Below the pieces are notes generated by a model. That model saw only the letters and a list, made by a program, of their open reading frames with translations. It was not told where the DNA came from and searched no databases. Of a stretch of 64,000 nt of DNA, positions 12,015 through 24,600 are shown one piece after another (positions within the stretch are counted from its first letter, which is position 1; every line of letters begins with the position of its first letter). The translations under genes and the position numbers were made by a program. The stretch covers positions 868,001 to 932,000 of the forward strand of contig CP126195.1 in NCBI GenBank assembly GCA_030272155.1, in the 5' to 3' direction. This stretch comes from Tetradesmus obliquus. Its lineage: Eukaryota; Chlorophyta; Chlorophyceae; Sphaeropleales; Scenedesmaceae.

Positions 12015-12811
12015 AAACCTTGCTACTGCCGCTGCTGCTGCTGCAGCAGCTGCTGGCATTGCTAAAACAGCACCACCGTCCGCTCCCTGCTCTGTTGCTG
12101 CTGCCGCCTGTGCTGCTTCTGCTGCTGCCTCCGCATGTGCTGCTTCTACTTCTGCCCCCGCAGCTGCTGCTACTGCTGCTGCTTCGTCCTCCTGCTCTTG
12201 CACCAGCTGCAGGCTCATCAAAGCCTCTGACACAGCAGCTGCAGGCAGCAGCCCCTGCTGCTGCTGCTGCAGCACATCCTCTGCTTGCACAGCACTGGCA
12301 ACTGTGCTCAAGCCCCCATATTCCGTCTCAAACGTGTTCACAGTCGCCAGGAAAGGCTTGGCACCCCCACCAGACCCCATGCTCGATCCTGTGGGTGTGC
12401 CAGGCGCACTGATGTGCTCTGCTGCCTCTGTTCCATCTAGCTGCAGTGGAGGCAGCTCTAGCAGCGTACTATCTGCAAATGGGCTTGACTCCATTGGCAG
12501 TGTGCTGCTGCCGCTGCAGCTGCCCTTGCCGTCAGTGCCATCAGATAACTTGCTGCCAGGGTCAAACTTATCGAGCTTTAATCCTGGATCGCAGCTGCTG
12601 CTGCCTCTGCTGCCATAGTCTGCTGCAGCGGCGCTGCTGGTGCTGCCGCCAGCTTCTGCTGCCTTCCTGCAGCCAGCGCCGTCGCTGCCGCCCTTGCCTC
12701 CTCTGCTGCTGCTGCTGCTGCCACCAGCCCTGGGATCGCCATAGCGCGGGCCTGCAGCAGCAGCTGCGCCTGCCCCTCGTGCTATTGCTCTATCACCCGC
12801 TGCTGCTGCCC

Positions 12812-12853
<42 letters not shown>

Positions 12854-14161
12854 GGTGCTGCTCTAGCATCTCCAGCAGCCGCTGCTGCACTTCCTCAAAC
12901 CTTGGACGTGCCTCAGGCTCCTGCTGCCAGCAGTCCTGCATGAGCTGCAGGTAGCTGCCGAGGCCGCCGGCAGCAGCAGCAGCGGCAGCAGCAGCAGGCG
13001 GCAGCTGCTGTGTGGGCGGCAGCTCTGGCCGGCCGCGCTGCTTCACCACGCAGTGCACCACCTGCGGCAGCAATATGAGGATGACACCAGTAGCAGCAGT
13101 GGAATACTGGTCAAACATGGAGCATGTAACATGTGGTGATAGCTGCAGTGCGAGCAATGTTTCACAACAAACTCCTTTAGCACTACAGGCCAGGCAGCCA
13201 CAGCACCACTGCATCCATTGCTGAGTTGTTGAGTCCTTGGTTATCTCAGGTCAGAGGCACCATGCACTTTTATTTTCAGCTCTACTTCATGCGTTATGGC
13301 CCACCTCCTTCTTGGTGAGGCTGGGCCAAGGCATCTGCCACATCAGCAGGTGGAAACAAAAAACACCAAACGGAACTCGCACCAGTTTCCTACCTCCTTC
13401 TTGGTGAGGCTGGGCCAAGGCATCTGCCACGTCAGCAGGTGGAACATGACCATGCCAAAGCTGTACACATCACAGGCTGGGGTCAGCCACTTGTGCCGCA
13501 TCAGCTGCAGCAGCAGAATTGACAGCAGTGGCAGCAGCAGTCGCAGCAGCAACTGCAGTGAGCTTCTGTGTGTGATGTCAACTACAGGTGAAGCAAAGCT
13601 CGCATAATTTCCAGTACAAACTTTCCTGTACAAACTTTATTACATCTGCTGTATTAATTTGTTGCCCAGCGTGTTCGTCACCACAATTATTGCATCCGCT
13701 GCTGACTCTCTTTGTGAAGCACTGCCATAACACTGTCATGACATAGTTATAACACAAATATGAACTGGCTCATTGCACCTCCAGAACCACCCCAGCACGG
13801 CTCGCGCGGCAGCAACTGCAGCTGCACACTGACTTGCTGTCGCTGTTCAGATGCCAGAAGTGTTATAACAGTAATATACCATGTTATAACAGTCATGCCT
13901 CACCTCTGGCGCCACCCAGCGCGGCTCCCATGGCAGCACCTCCAGCTGCACGCTGACTTGCTGATGCTGTTCCAGTAATAGTAGAGTTACATATTGTTAC
14001 AACCATGTTATAACAGTGTCATTTGGACCGAAGAGCCTCACCTCTGGCGCCACCCAACGGGGCTCGCGTGGCAGCACCTCCAGCTGCACGCTCTGTTGGC
14101 CCTGCGGCAGCTTGCGGGAGAAGGCCAGGTCACCGCCCACCTTGGCCTGCGCAGCAGCAAC

Positions 14162-14199
<38 letters not shown>

Positions 14200-16285
14200 A
14201 TTGGATGCATGCCGACTCGTAGGAGAATGCCATGTCGCTGCCTACCTTGCATGCGCTTGCAGGCAAGAAAAGTAACGAAGAATGGTGGAAGAGGCAGCAG
14301 AAGATTCACAGCAGCAGCAGCAGCAGGATGCACCCGCAAGATGCAAAGGCTCCTGGTCAATCTGAAAGTACAGTGTACACACTGTAGCTGCTTGATATGC
14401 TGCACGATACATGCGCGCGCTTTGCTTTGGCCAAAGTATGTGCGGGCACACCTCTCCTTCAGGCGTCAGAAACACGCATGATGTGCGCAGGTCGCCGCGC
14501 AGCTGCCCCCATCTGTGCAGGTGGGCCATGCCAGCAGCCACGCCGCTGAGAAGCTCCAATTGGCGGCGCCAGGTGAGGTACGCCACCCACTGCAGCAGCA
14601 GCAGCAGCGGCGGCAGTGACATCAGCGTGTTTAATTGTTTTGGCCATTACGCATCTGTGCAGGTGGGCCATGCCCGCAGCCACGCCAGTCAGCAGTTCCA
14701 GCTGGCGGCGCCAGGTGAGGTAGGCCACCCACTGCGGCAGCAGCAGCAGCAGCGGCAGCAGCAGCAGGTTGGGTATTGTCAGCAGTACAAAGCGCAGTCT
14801 AAGCTAATGTCCAGCAGCCCAGCAATTCCGCAGCAGCAGCAGCAGCAGCAGCTGGTCCCTGTGAAGCCAGCTGTAGCGCAACACATCACCTCATGTCACA
14901 TCCAGCCACATCAATTTTGACGCCCCGCGCTACTCCATTCATCACTTACAGCCGTCGTACAACAGGTGCAATCAATCTGCCCTCACCTGCCGCCGTCCAA
15001 TGCTGCTTGGCACATCTCCAGCGTCGCCATCACCGCCGCGCCACTGCTGCCGCGCCTGCTGCAGCACGCTGTCAAGGGAGTGCTTGTGCAGCTCGGTGAC
15101 CACCAGAGGCGGGTCAACCACCACGCCGCAGATACGAACCAGGTTGGGGTGCGACAGCTCAGCCAATGCTGCCACATGCTCCAGCAGGGAGTCCTGCGGG
15201 AACAACATATAAAATTGACCAACAGAAATGTCACAGACATGGAGATCACAGATGGCTGGGATGCGCACAAGGCAGCAGGGAGGCCTGCAGGGGCCGCTAC
15301 AGATGCAGAGGAAGAGCGGGAAGCAGGCAAAGAGATGCACCACACAGCACTCACCCTCGCTCGAACCAGCTGGCCAAAGTTGGAGTAGAGCCCGCTGTGT
15401 GCGGCGCGGCTGCTGGTTATGTCCTCCGCAGCAAAGTACTGCGCGGCTGCCACATCAATGCCACACCAGCTGCCACAGTGCACCTGCATAAGCAGCAGCA
15501 GCAGCAGCAGCAGCGGCGGCAGCAGCGGTCAAGCTTTGAACTGCACAGCAAAGTACTGCGCGGCAGCCACATCGATGCCACACCAGCTGCCACAGTGCAC
15601 CTGCATAAGCAGCAGCAGCAGCAGCAGCGGCGGCAGCAGCGGTCAAGCTTTGAACTGCACAGCAAAGTACTGCGCGGCTGCCACATCAATGCCGCACCAG
15701 CTGCCACAGTGCACCTGCATAAGCAGCAGCAGCAGCAGCAGCAGCAGCGGCGGCAGCAGCGGTCAAGCTTTGAACTGCGCAGCAAAGTACTGCGCGGCAG
15801 CCACATCGATGCCGCACCAGCTGCCGCAGTGCACCTGCATAAGCAGCAGCAGCAGCAGCAGCAGCAGAAGCGGCGGCCACGTTGGACTGCGACTGATGTC
15901 TACGACACAGGGCAGCCAAGCTTTGCTTGTCTTATCTAATCTTGTACGAGAATGTGTAACTCAGTATTCAGCTGCAATCATGTGATGACCATTCAGCTCA
16001 ACAACTATTCACCGACCTTTGTATGCAATGCTTTGATAAACACACATATGATTGAGGTCCACATGCTTGTGAAAAAGAGCAAAGGCTGACTGTACCAAAG
16101 GGCGCCCCACCTTGCCGCTTGACGTGTCACTGATCACCTCCTTGAGCGTTACATCTGCCCTGTTAACAACATGCGCCGCCACCTCAGCACTGACGCCCAG
16201 CGCCGCAGCCTCAAAGGGAGCAGAGGCTGCTGCTGCTGCCGCCTCAGGCTGGCTGCGGGATCCAGCTGCTCTTGGCTGTCGCTGC

Positions 16286-16326
<41 letters not shown>

Positions 16327-16505
16327 GTCGTCTTTCTGCTGCCGCTGCTGCCAGGCATCTAGTTGCTTCCTCGCTTTTGCAACTATGTCACTGGCGTCGC
16401 TTGACGTTGCAGCGAGTGGTGTTACCCCTGGCTCACTCAGGGGCAGACCTACGGCAGCAGCAGCAGCAGCGCCTGTCGTGTCAGACCTGCTCCGCTCTGC
16501 ACTCG

Positions 16506-16558
<53 letters not shown>

Positions 16559-18155
16559 GGCGGTGCAGCGCTGTGCGCAGCTGGGTAGCTCGCCTTGCCC
16601 TTCGTCGCAGTTTCAGGCTTGCCAGCGCTGCCGCTACCGCTGCCGCTGCCGCTGCGTGCCACATCAGCAGCACCAGCAGCAGCAGCGGCGGCTGCCGCCG
16701 CCACAGAAGCACCTCCACTCCCGCTTGCAGCAAAGCTGCTGCTGTCGCTGTACATGGCGCGCCGCTCCCTGGCATACGCTCCCCTCGTGCCATCGGAATA
16801 TCCTGGCGTCCCCATCATCATATCTGCGCTTGTAGGCGGCAGTACTCCGCTGATAGTCGCAGGCAGCCCCGCCGAAAACAGGCTCGACTCGTAGCCACTC
16901 CACGGGTAAGGCGCCGCGGACGACGACGGAGGCACCGGTTCGAATCCCACTCCCGTCATCGGCGGGCTTGAGGGTAAATCGAACGAGATCCGCGGCAGCT
17001 GCGAGCTGTCGACATCCGAATCCCCGTACCCGGCATAATCCAGTGCTGAGCTGGCGGGGGGATTATGCACGCCAGCGCTGCTGCTGCTGCTGCCGCTGGC
17101 AGCTGCATTCAGGCCGGCTGACTGCGTGCTGCTGCTGCTGTTGTACACGGGTGAGGGGTAGAGCTGCTCATCGTCTGAGTGCTGCTGCTGCTGCTTCTGG
17201 CGGCGGCCGCTGCCACCTGCTGCTGCTGCGCCACGCTGCTGCTGCTCGCCGCTGCTCGGTGCGCTGCCGCTGCTGCTGCTGGCACCGCTGTGCCTCCCTT
17301 TCTGCAAGTCTCCCTGTAAGGTGCCGGTTGCAGCCCTACCCCCACCACCTCCAGCAGCAGCAGCAGCAGTAGCTGCAGCCCGCCGGCACAGCCGCAGCCA
17401 CAAGCTGCTGCGTGTGCGCTGTGCGCGGATGATCATGCGCCAGCGGATCTGCGCCTTGAGGCGTGCTGAGATGCGGTCAAAGCTGGGGCGGCGGCCTGGC
17501 TCCTGCTGCCAGCAGTCCTGCATGAGGCGCGTGTAGATGGCCAGGCCTAACGGCAGAGCAGATTTTGAGGCAAAAGCAGCACACAGCAGGGCATATTGGT
17601 CGTTGAGTGTTGCTTCCCGCGCAGACCAGGTGCGTACATGGGACAGAGTTACAAGGCTACTTCAACACACAATGCAAGCAGCCAGCATCAATTTGATGCT
17701 GATGCGTTTGCAAGCAGCCAGGCCTGATGGGGCTCTGCAGGACCACAAAGGGATTCAACGCACACACAGGCCAATCAGATCAGTGGTCGTTTTGCCTACA
17801 GAAAAATTTGAGCAGCAGGACAGGGTGTGGAACAGTGTGGCAGGTAAGACACCCGCAGGATGCAGCATCTGTGTAGCTAGCCAGCATGCCGGTTTTGCAG
17901 CAGATAAGTTGACTTTGCAGCACAAGCAAACCCGTACCTGATGTGCTGGCTGGACCGGGGGGCAGCTCAGCAGCTGTGGGGATGCTGGGGCGCCCACCAG
18001 ACACCACATGACCCACCACCTGCAGCAGCAGCAGACAGAGACAGCAGCAGCAGCAGCATCAGGCCAATGTGTCACAAAAAGAGCAGCAATGTGGGGATGC
18101 TGGGGCGCCCGCCAGACACCACATGGCCCACCACCTGCAGCAATGATAAACGAAG

Positions 18156-18188
<33 letters not shown>

Positions 18189-19713
18189 CCATCAGGCCAA
18201 GGCGTCACAAGAAGTGCAGCAATGTGAGGATGCTGGGGCGCCCTCCAGACACCACATGACCCACCACCTGCAGCAATGACGGAGGGACAGAGTTCAGATC
18301 AACTTGTGACTGTCATGATTGGTTGGAAACTAGACATACCTCGGCATAATCAGGGCGCTTCATTGTAGTAGAAGTGTAGAAAGCGCTTCGTCAACAACGC
18401 AGACACCCAAAGGAAACATCCGTACAGGTCGCAACCAGTGTTGCCCAGCACAGAAGTTGTGGCTGCTTCCCGCAACCAGTCTTGCCTAGCACAGACAGAT
18501 TGTGCAACTTGTCCCTGCCTTCTCAACGCAGATTCGCTTGTCAATCAATTTCCTGGTGTGAACTTCGCACCTGCTCCTTACTGAGCTCCGCGAAGGGAAT
18601 CTGCCAGGTCAGCATCTCTGCCATGATGATGCCAAAGCTGTACACGTCAGCAGCGGGGCTCAGCCGGCTCAACGTCAGCAACTGCAGACACACAGAGGAA
18701 GCAGCAGCAGCAGCAGGCAAGGCGTCAGCAATAGGGCTGCACACGTCAGCAGCGGGGCTCAGCCGGCTCAACGTCAGCAACTGCAGACACACAGAGGCAG
18801 CAGCAGCAGCAGCAGCAGCAGGCAAGGTGTCAGCAATAGGGCTGCAAACGTCAGCAGCGGGGCTCAGCCGGCTCAGCGTCAGCAGCTGCACACAGAGCAG
18901 CAGCAGGGGCAGCAGCAGCAGCAGCAGCAGTAGCAGCAGCAGATGGTTGCTCTACTTGGGTGTCAGCCGGCTCAGCGTCAGCAGCTGAATGAACCCGAAA
19001 TCTCTTGTCTTGGGCTTGGCAATAGTGGTTTCAACATCGTCACAACTGTTTAATGAACCACTGCGCCTCACCTCTGGCGCCACCCAGCGCGGGTGTGTGA
19101 TGCGTTTGACCTGCATGCTGGCCTGGCCTGGTGCCAGCCGCTTGGCAAAGCCAAAGTCCCCAATCTTGACCTGCAGGAACGTGGCAACATGCAAACATGA
19201 GTAACAACAGTTGCCATGTTTTGACCTGCATGCTGGCCTGGCCTGGTGCCAGCCGCTTGGCAAATCCAAAATCGCCAATCTTGACCTGCAGTGGTAGGTG
19301 AACAGCCAACAGTGGGTTTTTATCCACACAGTTGCTGATAAGAGTCGATGATGTGTGACTGATGCACCACGGGGTCGTTGGAGCTCACAGACAGGTTGGG
19401 GCTGCAGACATGATACCACTGCGCAGCATCACATGACATGCTCTGCCTGGCCGTTGGATCCCACAAGCAGGTTGGGGCTGCGCAGGTCGTGGTGCACGTA
19501 GTGGGGCTTGTACAAACAGGCATCACATCACCACACATGCTCTACTACAGCCTAGGATAACAGCGAAACCTACCTGGCCGTTTGAGCCCACAAAGAGGTT
19601 GGGGCTGCGCAGGTCGCCGTGCACGTAGTGGCGCTTGTGCAGATACATCATGCCCGCAGCCACATCGTGCAGCATGCCCAGCCGGCGGTCCCACGTGACG
19701 CTGTCCACAAACT

Positions 19714-19768
<55 letters not shown>

Positions 19769-19846
19769 GACGCAGCAATTATCTTGATTTTGTGAAGCAG
19801 CAGCATGCCCAGCCGCCGCTCCCAGGTGACACTGGCCAACAACTGC

Positions 19847-19897
<51 letters not shown>

Positions 19898-21626
19898 CAT
19901 CCAAACAGACAGGCAGCAGCAGCAGCAGGCAAACAGACAGGCAGCAGCAGCAGCAGCAGCAGCAAGACGCTATTAGCACACTATGCAAGAAAAGCAACTG
20001 CATGCCCAGCCGCCGGTCCCAGGTGACGCTGCCATGCCTGTAGCATTCCATCACCATAGCCACTAGACAATTGCTCAGTGTTGCACCCACCACCAGGCAC
20101 ACCCACAATGCACCTCACCTTTTGGTTTGCGCCTGCCTGCTGTGCAGCAGTGCGACACTTTGCCAGCTGCATCCGGGCCTGATCCAGCAGCCCAAACACG
20201 CTGCCGTGGCGGTAGTACCCATCACCATAGCCACCAGACACCTTTCAAGTGCTGCACCACCCACCCACCGTACACATACAATTCGTACCTTCTGGTTTGC
20301 GCTTGCTGCCACCTGCCCTTCTGCAGCTTCAAGCTTGGCCAGCTGCCTCCGGGCCCGATCCAGCAGCCCTTACGAAATGCCATGCCTGTAGTACTGCAGC
20401 ACCTTAGCCACCAGACAACCGTCAAGTGTTGCACACAATACACCTCACCTTCTGGTTTGCGCCTCCTGTGCCCCCTGCAGTGCCTGCCTGTGTCTGCTCT
20501 GCTGCTTTAAGCTTGGCCAGCTGCCGCCGCGCCCTAGCCAGCAGCCCAAAAACGCTGCCATGCCGCATTAAGCATCACAACTTCAAAAAGCACGCACTAT
20601 CCCCACCTTTTGGTTTGCGCCTGCCTGCTGGGCCGCAGCGCGACATTTTGCCAGCTGCCGCCGCGCCCGATCCAGCAGCCCGAACACGCTGCCGTGGCGG
20701 TAGTACTCCATGACCAGCAGCGGAGGGTCCAGGCACACCCCGCAGAACCGCACCAGGTTGGGGTGGTTCAGGCTGGTCAGCATGCCGACTTCTTTCTGCA
20801 GCGCCTCCTGCAAAGTGACACATCCAGCGAGATTGCGTGCATACGGTGTTGACTGATGGTGCACAAACTTGGAACATGACAATGTACCTGATGGCTGGCG
20901 TGGTTCAGTCTGGTTTATGATACAGGCCACCTTGCTTCAAATATTCCTGCTATTTATTTCTTACTGGTCAGCATGCCAGGTGTGATGCCTGTGCTCAGCG
21001 CACCTTCGCATGCTGCACCGCCGCCGCACTCGGCTGCCCTTCTGCTGCTGCTGCTGCTGCTGCTGCCGGCTCCAGGCCCAGACTGTCCAGCCTGTACTCT
21101 TTGGCAGCCACATCAATGTTGGTCCAGGTGCCGCGGTACACCTGTGGGTGCAGCACAACACATCGTCGTGAGTCCAGTCGCCATACTGGAGCTTAGCTTG
21201 GAGATGCCTGCTAACAGAGCCACATCACTGTTGGTCCAGGTGCCGCGGTACACCTGTGCGGCTTACATAACATGTTTTGTTACCTGGAAATGTGTGATCA
21301 CATGTACTTGATGCACTTGTTCTTGACCTCTGTTTTGTCGGTTCACTCAGAGGTAAATGGCAAGCATTACCAACTCAGCTGCCTCAAAAACCTGAGCGCA
21401 TTCACAAGGGCAAATCAGTAGCACTGAAGCTGTAGTATCAACAGCCCCCTCATACAAAGAGAGTGTGTCAGCTGTAGAGGGTGTGTCATATGTAGAGGGT
21501 GTGCCGGTGGTGGCCGCACCTTGCCCTCTGCGCCGCTGCCGATGACCTCATTCAGTGTCAGCTCACTGCTGCAGATGACCTGGTGCAGCTTGATACTGCT
21601 GCCAGGCCCTTGCTGCCGCTGCTGCC

Positions 21627-21670
<44 letters not shown>

Positions 21671-24600
21671 GTTGACGGCTGTTTTGACTGCTGCTGCTGC
21701 TTCTGCTGCGGCGGCTGCTGTGGCTGCTGCTGCTGTGGCTGCTTCTGCTGCTGCGGCTGCTGTGGCTGCTTCTGTTGCGGCGGCTGCTGCTGCTTGCCCT
21801 TGGTAGGTGGTAGCCAGCCAACCTCAGCCAGAAGTGCTTCGGAGGGTTTCTACACATGTTTGTGACAGCAGCAGCACAAGCAGCAGAGGAATGAGGCAGA
21901 GTTAGCACCGGCCACAGCCAGCAAGTGGTGCACATGCAGCCAATGATTGAGTGGTGGAATTACTCTTTGCAGCAGCAGTTGAATTGAGTGCAGTTGCTCA
22001 TGCACCGCGCTGTGCACTGCGCAGCACTATCTCTGGTGCGCGCCGGCGCTGGCACAACTGGCACAACCTACCCTGGAAACTGGTTGATCTTGCTGCTGCT
22101 GCTGCTGCTGTTGCTTCTTGGCTGGAGGCTGCTGCTGCTGTTGCTGATGAGCAGCCTGTCGCTTCGGCACCAGCGCCACGCCCTGCTGCTGCTGCTGTGC
22201 TGTAGGAGTGCGGTGCTTTGAGGGCTGAACCTGCTGCGACGACTGCTGGTGCTGCTGCTGTTGCTGCTGCTGAGTACCTTGCTGCTGCTGCTGCTGCTGC
22301 CGGTGTTTGTGGTGGCTACTTGTCCCTCCTGCTGCTGCTGTAGCCGCTGCTACTGCTGCCGGAGCTGCTGCCGGAGCTGCTGCCGGAGCTGCTGCCGGAG
22401 CTGCTTCTGCAACAGGCCTGCTACTGGCTGGCAGCAGCAGCGGCTGCCTGCTCAGGAACAAGCCACTGCCTTGGGCCTCCAGCCGCAGGCGCTCCGCTGT
22501 CCAAGGTTTGACGCCTTTGCTGCTGGCTGTCACTAGCAGCTCCCCTTGCTCCTGCAAGTGGCAGCAATGGCGGGGGTGAGCCAGGATCAGGAGCAGTGTA
22601 CTGGTTTTGATTATAGGTGGATGGGCAGTTGGATGTGCCGGACGTGCACACTACAATGCTGATTGTTGGCTGTTTCATGCACAACAGAGTTGCGAAGCGG
22701 GATCCCTAGTACCAGCTGTTTACGATATGTTGTCAACATGCTGTATCATGTTGTTATGTGTCACTTACCCAGCACGTGACAGCCAAGATGCTGCCCCTGT
22801 GTGCTTTGATGCTGGCAGTGCGGGGCGTCCAACAGTGCAGGCCAGCACCGCCCAAAGCACCTATCGAGGTAAGCGGTGCTCCTAAACCCAAACCCTGCGA
22901 CGCTAGAGGCCCTGTTAGGCTTCCAGTTAGGCTGCCTTCTCTGCTGCCTCCCTGTTGCTGCTGCTGCTGCTGCTGAAGGGGTGCTGCGCCATTTGTGGCT
23001 GTAGGAGCTGGCATTGCTGTGAGGGTGCCATTTTCGTGGGTCAACACGAGCATACTGAAGCTCGGGAAAAGTGCCAGGCCCTTGATGGCGCTGCATTGCA
23101 GATAAGGCGCGTCAACAGCAAGGTCAGGTCACTCAGGTCAGGTCGTATCAAATCAGCTCGCATGTCAACAGGCGAGCATGCTTCTTGGGAAAGCAATGTG
23201 CCCTTGATGCCCAGATCAGGTCAGATTAATCAAGTTGAAGCAACATCGTCATATTCGTCCAGATCACCAAAAGCGCATGGCAGGGCAGACGCCTCCCACC
23301 TCGCCTGCCACACCTGCACCCACACCTCATCCACACCTCATCCACACCTCATCCACACCTCATCCACACCCGCTTACCTGCGCGGCTGCTGCTCCCGTAT
23401 TACAGCCAGCTGCCGCATTGCACGTGCAGTGCAAATAGCTATAAACAGAGTTGATCTGCTGAAGCCTAGGAAGCTCAACCGCAACATAAGATGTGGCACA
23501 TAAGATCTTCTCCAATGAGGCCAACGGGATTCAACCGCTCACCTGCGCGGCTGCTGCTCCCCAATCACAGCCAGCTGCTGCAGAGCTCTTGGCACCCCAG
23601 CTGGCTTTGGAATGCCCCTCAGCTGCCACAGCACAACCTGACCCTTTTCATGCCCCGACAGTAGCCTCCATCCATACCCGACATGCACAGCATGTGCAAC
23701 AGCATCTGCAGATCCCTGCCTTGCCAGATCTGCTGCTGCCATTGCTGCTCGGCCTGCTGCAACGGCAGCAGCAGTTGGGCAATCCCCTGCTGCTGCTGGG
23801 GGTGTGCTGTCGGGCTCTGCCCAGGGGCATGCTGCGAAGCATAGCGCTGCTCCAAAGCCCTCACAGTTGTGCACATCCACCATGTCGTAGGTGGTGCTGT
23901 TCCACAGCGTCAGGTTGTGGGCCCACCTGCAAGTGTAGTTGAATACACATCAGCAGTATGGCAGGAGTGAAAGGGAGTTGGCGGGTTGGCTGCAAACTTG
24001 TTGAGTACTGGTCAGATCATCAAGCTGCAATACACATTGGCAGTAGGACATGAGCATGAAGAAGGCACTTAGTCAACCGCCGGCTTGTCAGCACCACTGC
24101 TGTCTCAACACCAGTAGAAACGCAGCAGCTGCAAAGCAGGCCATCAAAGAAGGCAGCCACACTGCACAACACCACAGCACCAAACCCAACACAACTCACC
24201 TGCCGCCAGAGCTGAACAAAGCCCCCTGGTGTCCCAGCATGGCATGCACCGGCGCGCCGCTGCTGCCGCCGCCTGCCGCACCGCCACCCCACCCTGCTGC
24301 TGCTGCTGCCGCCGGGCCGTCCTGCAGCCTCACGCTGCTGAGCCGGTTCATGCGAGAGTCCCAGCCGATGACTTTTATGAAGCCGGAATCGTCGCCTGCC
24401 CAGCACTGGTGGCGGGGGTCGATGGCCATGCTGCGGATTGGGGAGGGGGCTGATATTGGTAATGGGGGCAGCGCGCCCGTGCACCAGCTGCAACAGCAAC
24501 AAATCAAGACAGGCGGAATGATTGTTGGTTACGTGTGGCGGGGTCGATGGCCATGCTGCAAATGGCGCTGGGGGCTGCCATTGGGGAGGGAAGCAACGCA

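Noticed and set aside
9419..12943. Many plus-strand poly-Leu, poly-Cys and poly-Ala frames opposite the giant kinase gene
   Set aside because: They are antisense shadows of CAG codons in the true minus-strand exon; no domain or splice logic.
15541..15852. CRISPR-like array (regular direct repeats)
   Set aside because: The units are exon/intron junction duplicates with CTG tracts in a eukaryotic gene; the 'spacers' are not unique and no cas genes exist.
16930..16945. GGTTCGAATCC, a tRNA B-box-like string
   Set aside because: It lies inside a coding exon (minus strand GVGFEPVPP), with no T-stem pairing, A-box or acceptor stem. Similar strings near 35978, 37436 and 60818 also lack tRNA folds.
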